Shown: piece after piece, positions 63,964 to 64,000 of the stretch | Layout of the letters: each line of letters starts with the position of its first letter | Position numbering within the stretch: position 1 is the stretch's first letter | Assembly (NCBI RefSeq): GCF_026151205.1 | Contig: NC_087079.1 | Coordinates: forward strand, 16,548,945 to 16,612,944 | Reading direction: 5' to 3' | DNA length: 64,000 nucleotides | DNA from: Bolinopsis microptera | Taxonomy: Eukaryota; Ctenophora; Tentaculata; Lobata; Bolinopsidae | The notes under the pieces: generated by a model | Databases searched by the model: none | What the model saw: only the letters and a program-made list of their open reading frames with translations | Told to the model about the DNA's origin: nothing | Position numbers and translations under genes: made by a program

Positions 63964-64000
63964 AGGGGTCGTTCACATATTACGCAATCACTTTTTTTAC
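63964..64000. mobile_element. MITE with GGGATCGTTCA-type ends, cut by the window edge
   Basis: AGGGGTCGTTCACATATTACGC matches the termini at 23623 and 52690-52710. The rest lies outside the window. Confidence 0.65.

Overview
The window is nuclear DNA from an animal. It is AT-rich, its genes are split by GT-AG introns of about 0.1 to 4 kb, and it carries many LINE fragments, inverted-repeat DNA elements, minisatellites and long G/C homopolymers. The gene families (TMEM147, aquaglyceroporin, a 7TM receptor, a lipidated adenylate-kinase relative, a Ly6-type exon) indicate a metazoan. The repeat content and the divergent receptor suggest a marine invertebrate. I cannot fix the phylum from sequence alone. 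Nothing looks prokaryotic or viral.

Layout. 1-6.4 kb: non-genic, with a foldback element (1.7 kb) and a 33-bp minisatellite (4.15-5.09 kb). 6.5-20.8 kb, + strand: a multi-exon adenylate-kinase-like gene with two interchangeable N-myristoylation first exons. A single-exon rhodopsin-like GPCR sits antisense in its fourth intron. 20.8-23.8 kb: intergenic, with inverted-repeat elements, one ending 12 bp before the next start codon. 23.8-28.5 kb, + strand: a complete seven-exon aquaglyceroporin. 28.5-38.9 kb: no confident gene, mostly repeats. 38.97-39.17 kb, - strand: an orphan third copy of the kinase lipidation exon. 39.5-47.4 kb: a transposon graveyard with LINE pieces, a tRNA-derived SINE and a nested retroposon with a 10-bp target duplication. 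48.05-52.43 kb, + strand: TMEM147, whose fifth intron holds a hAT-type element with an 8-bp target duplication and an unclassified antisense ORF pair. 53.1-53.8 kb, - strand: a small secreted protein of unknown family. 54.8-57.6 kb: inverted-repeat elements, including a 149-bp DNA cloverleaf. 57.6-63.8 kb, - strand: a Ly6-like exon followed by three tandem copies of a two-exon cysteine-containing module. The repeat units record the order of a LINE insertion and two duplications.

The most interesting shared theme is that tandem duplications repeatedly cover splice sites: the kinase exon 3 donor (3 copies), the kinase exon 6 acceptor (3 copies) and the TMEM147 exon 6 acceptor (5 copies). The lipidation exon of the kinase also exists in three versions. 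Other points worth a second look are the kinase-like protein that keeps its P-loop but has lost the NMP-binding residues, the DNA cloverleaf, and the Ly6-plus-module gene in the act of expanding.

The genes look like unrelated neighbours, not one pathway. All exon models come from splice consensus, reading phase and family alignment from memory. No transcript or database evidence was available.
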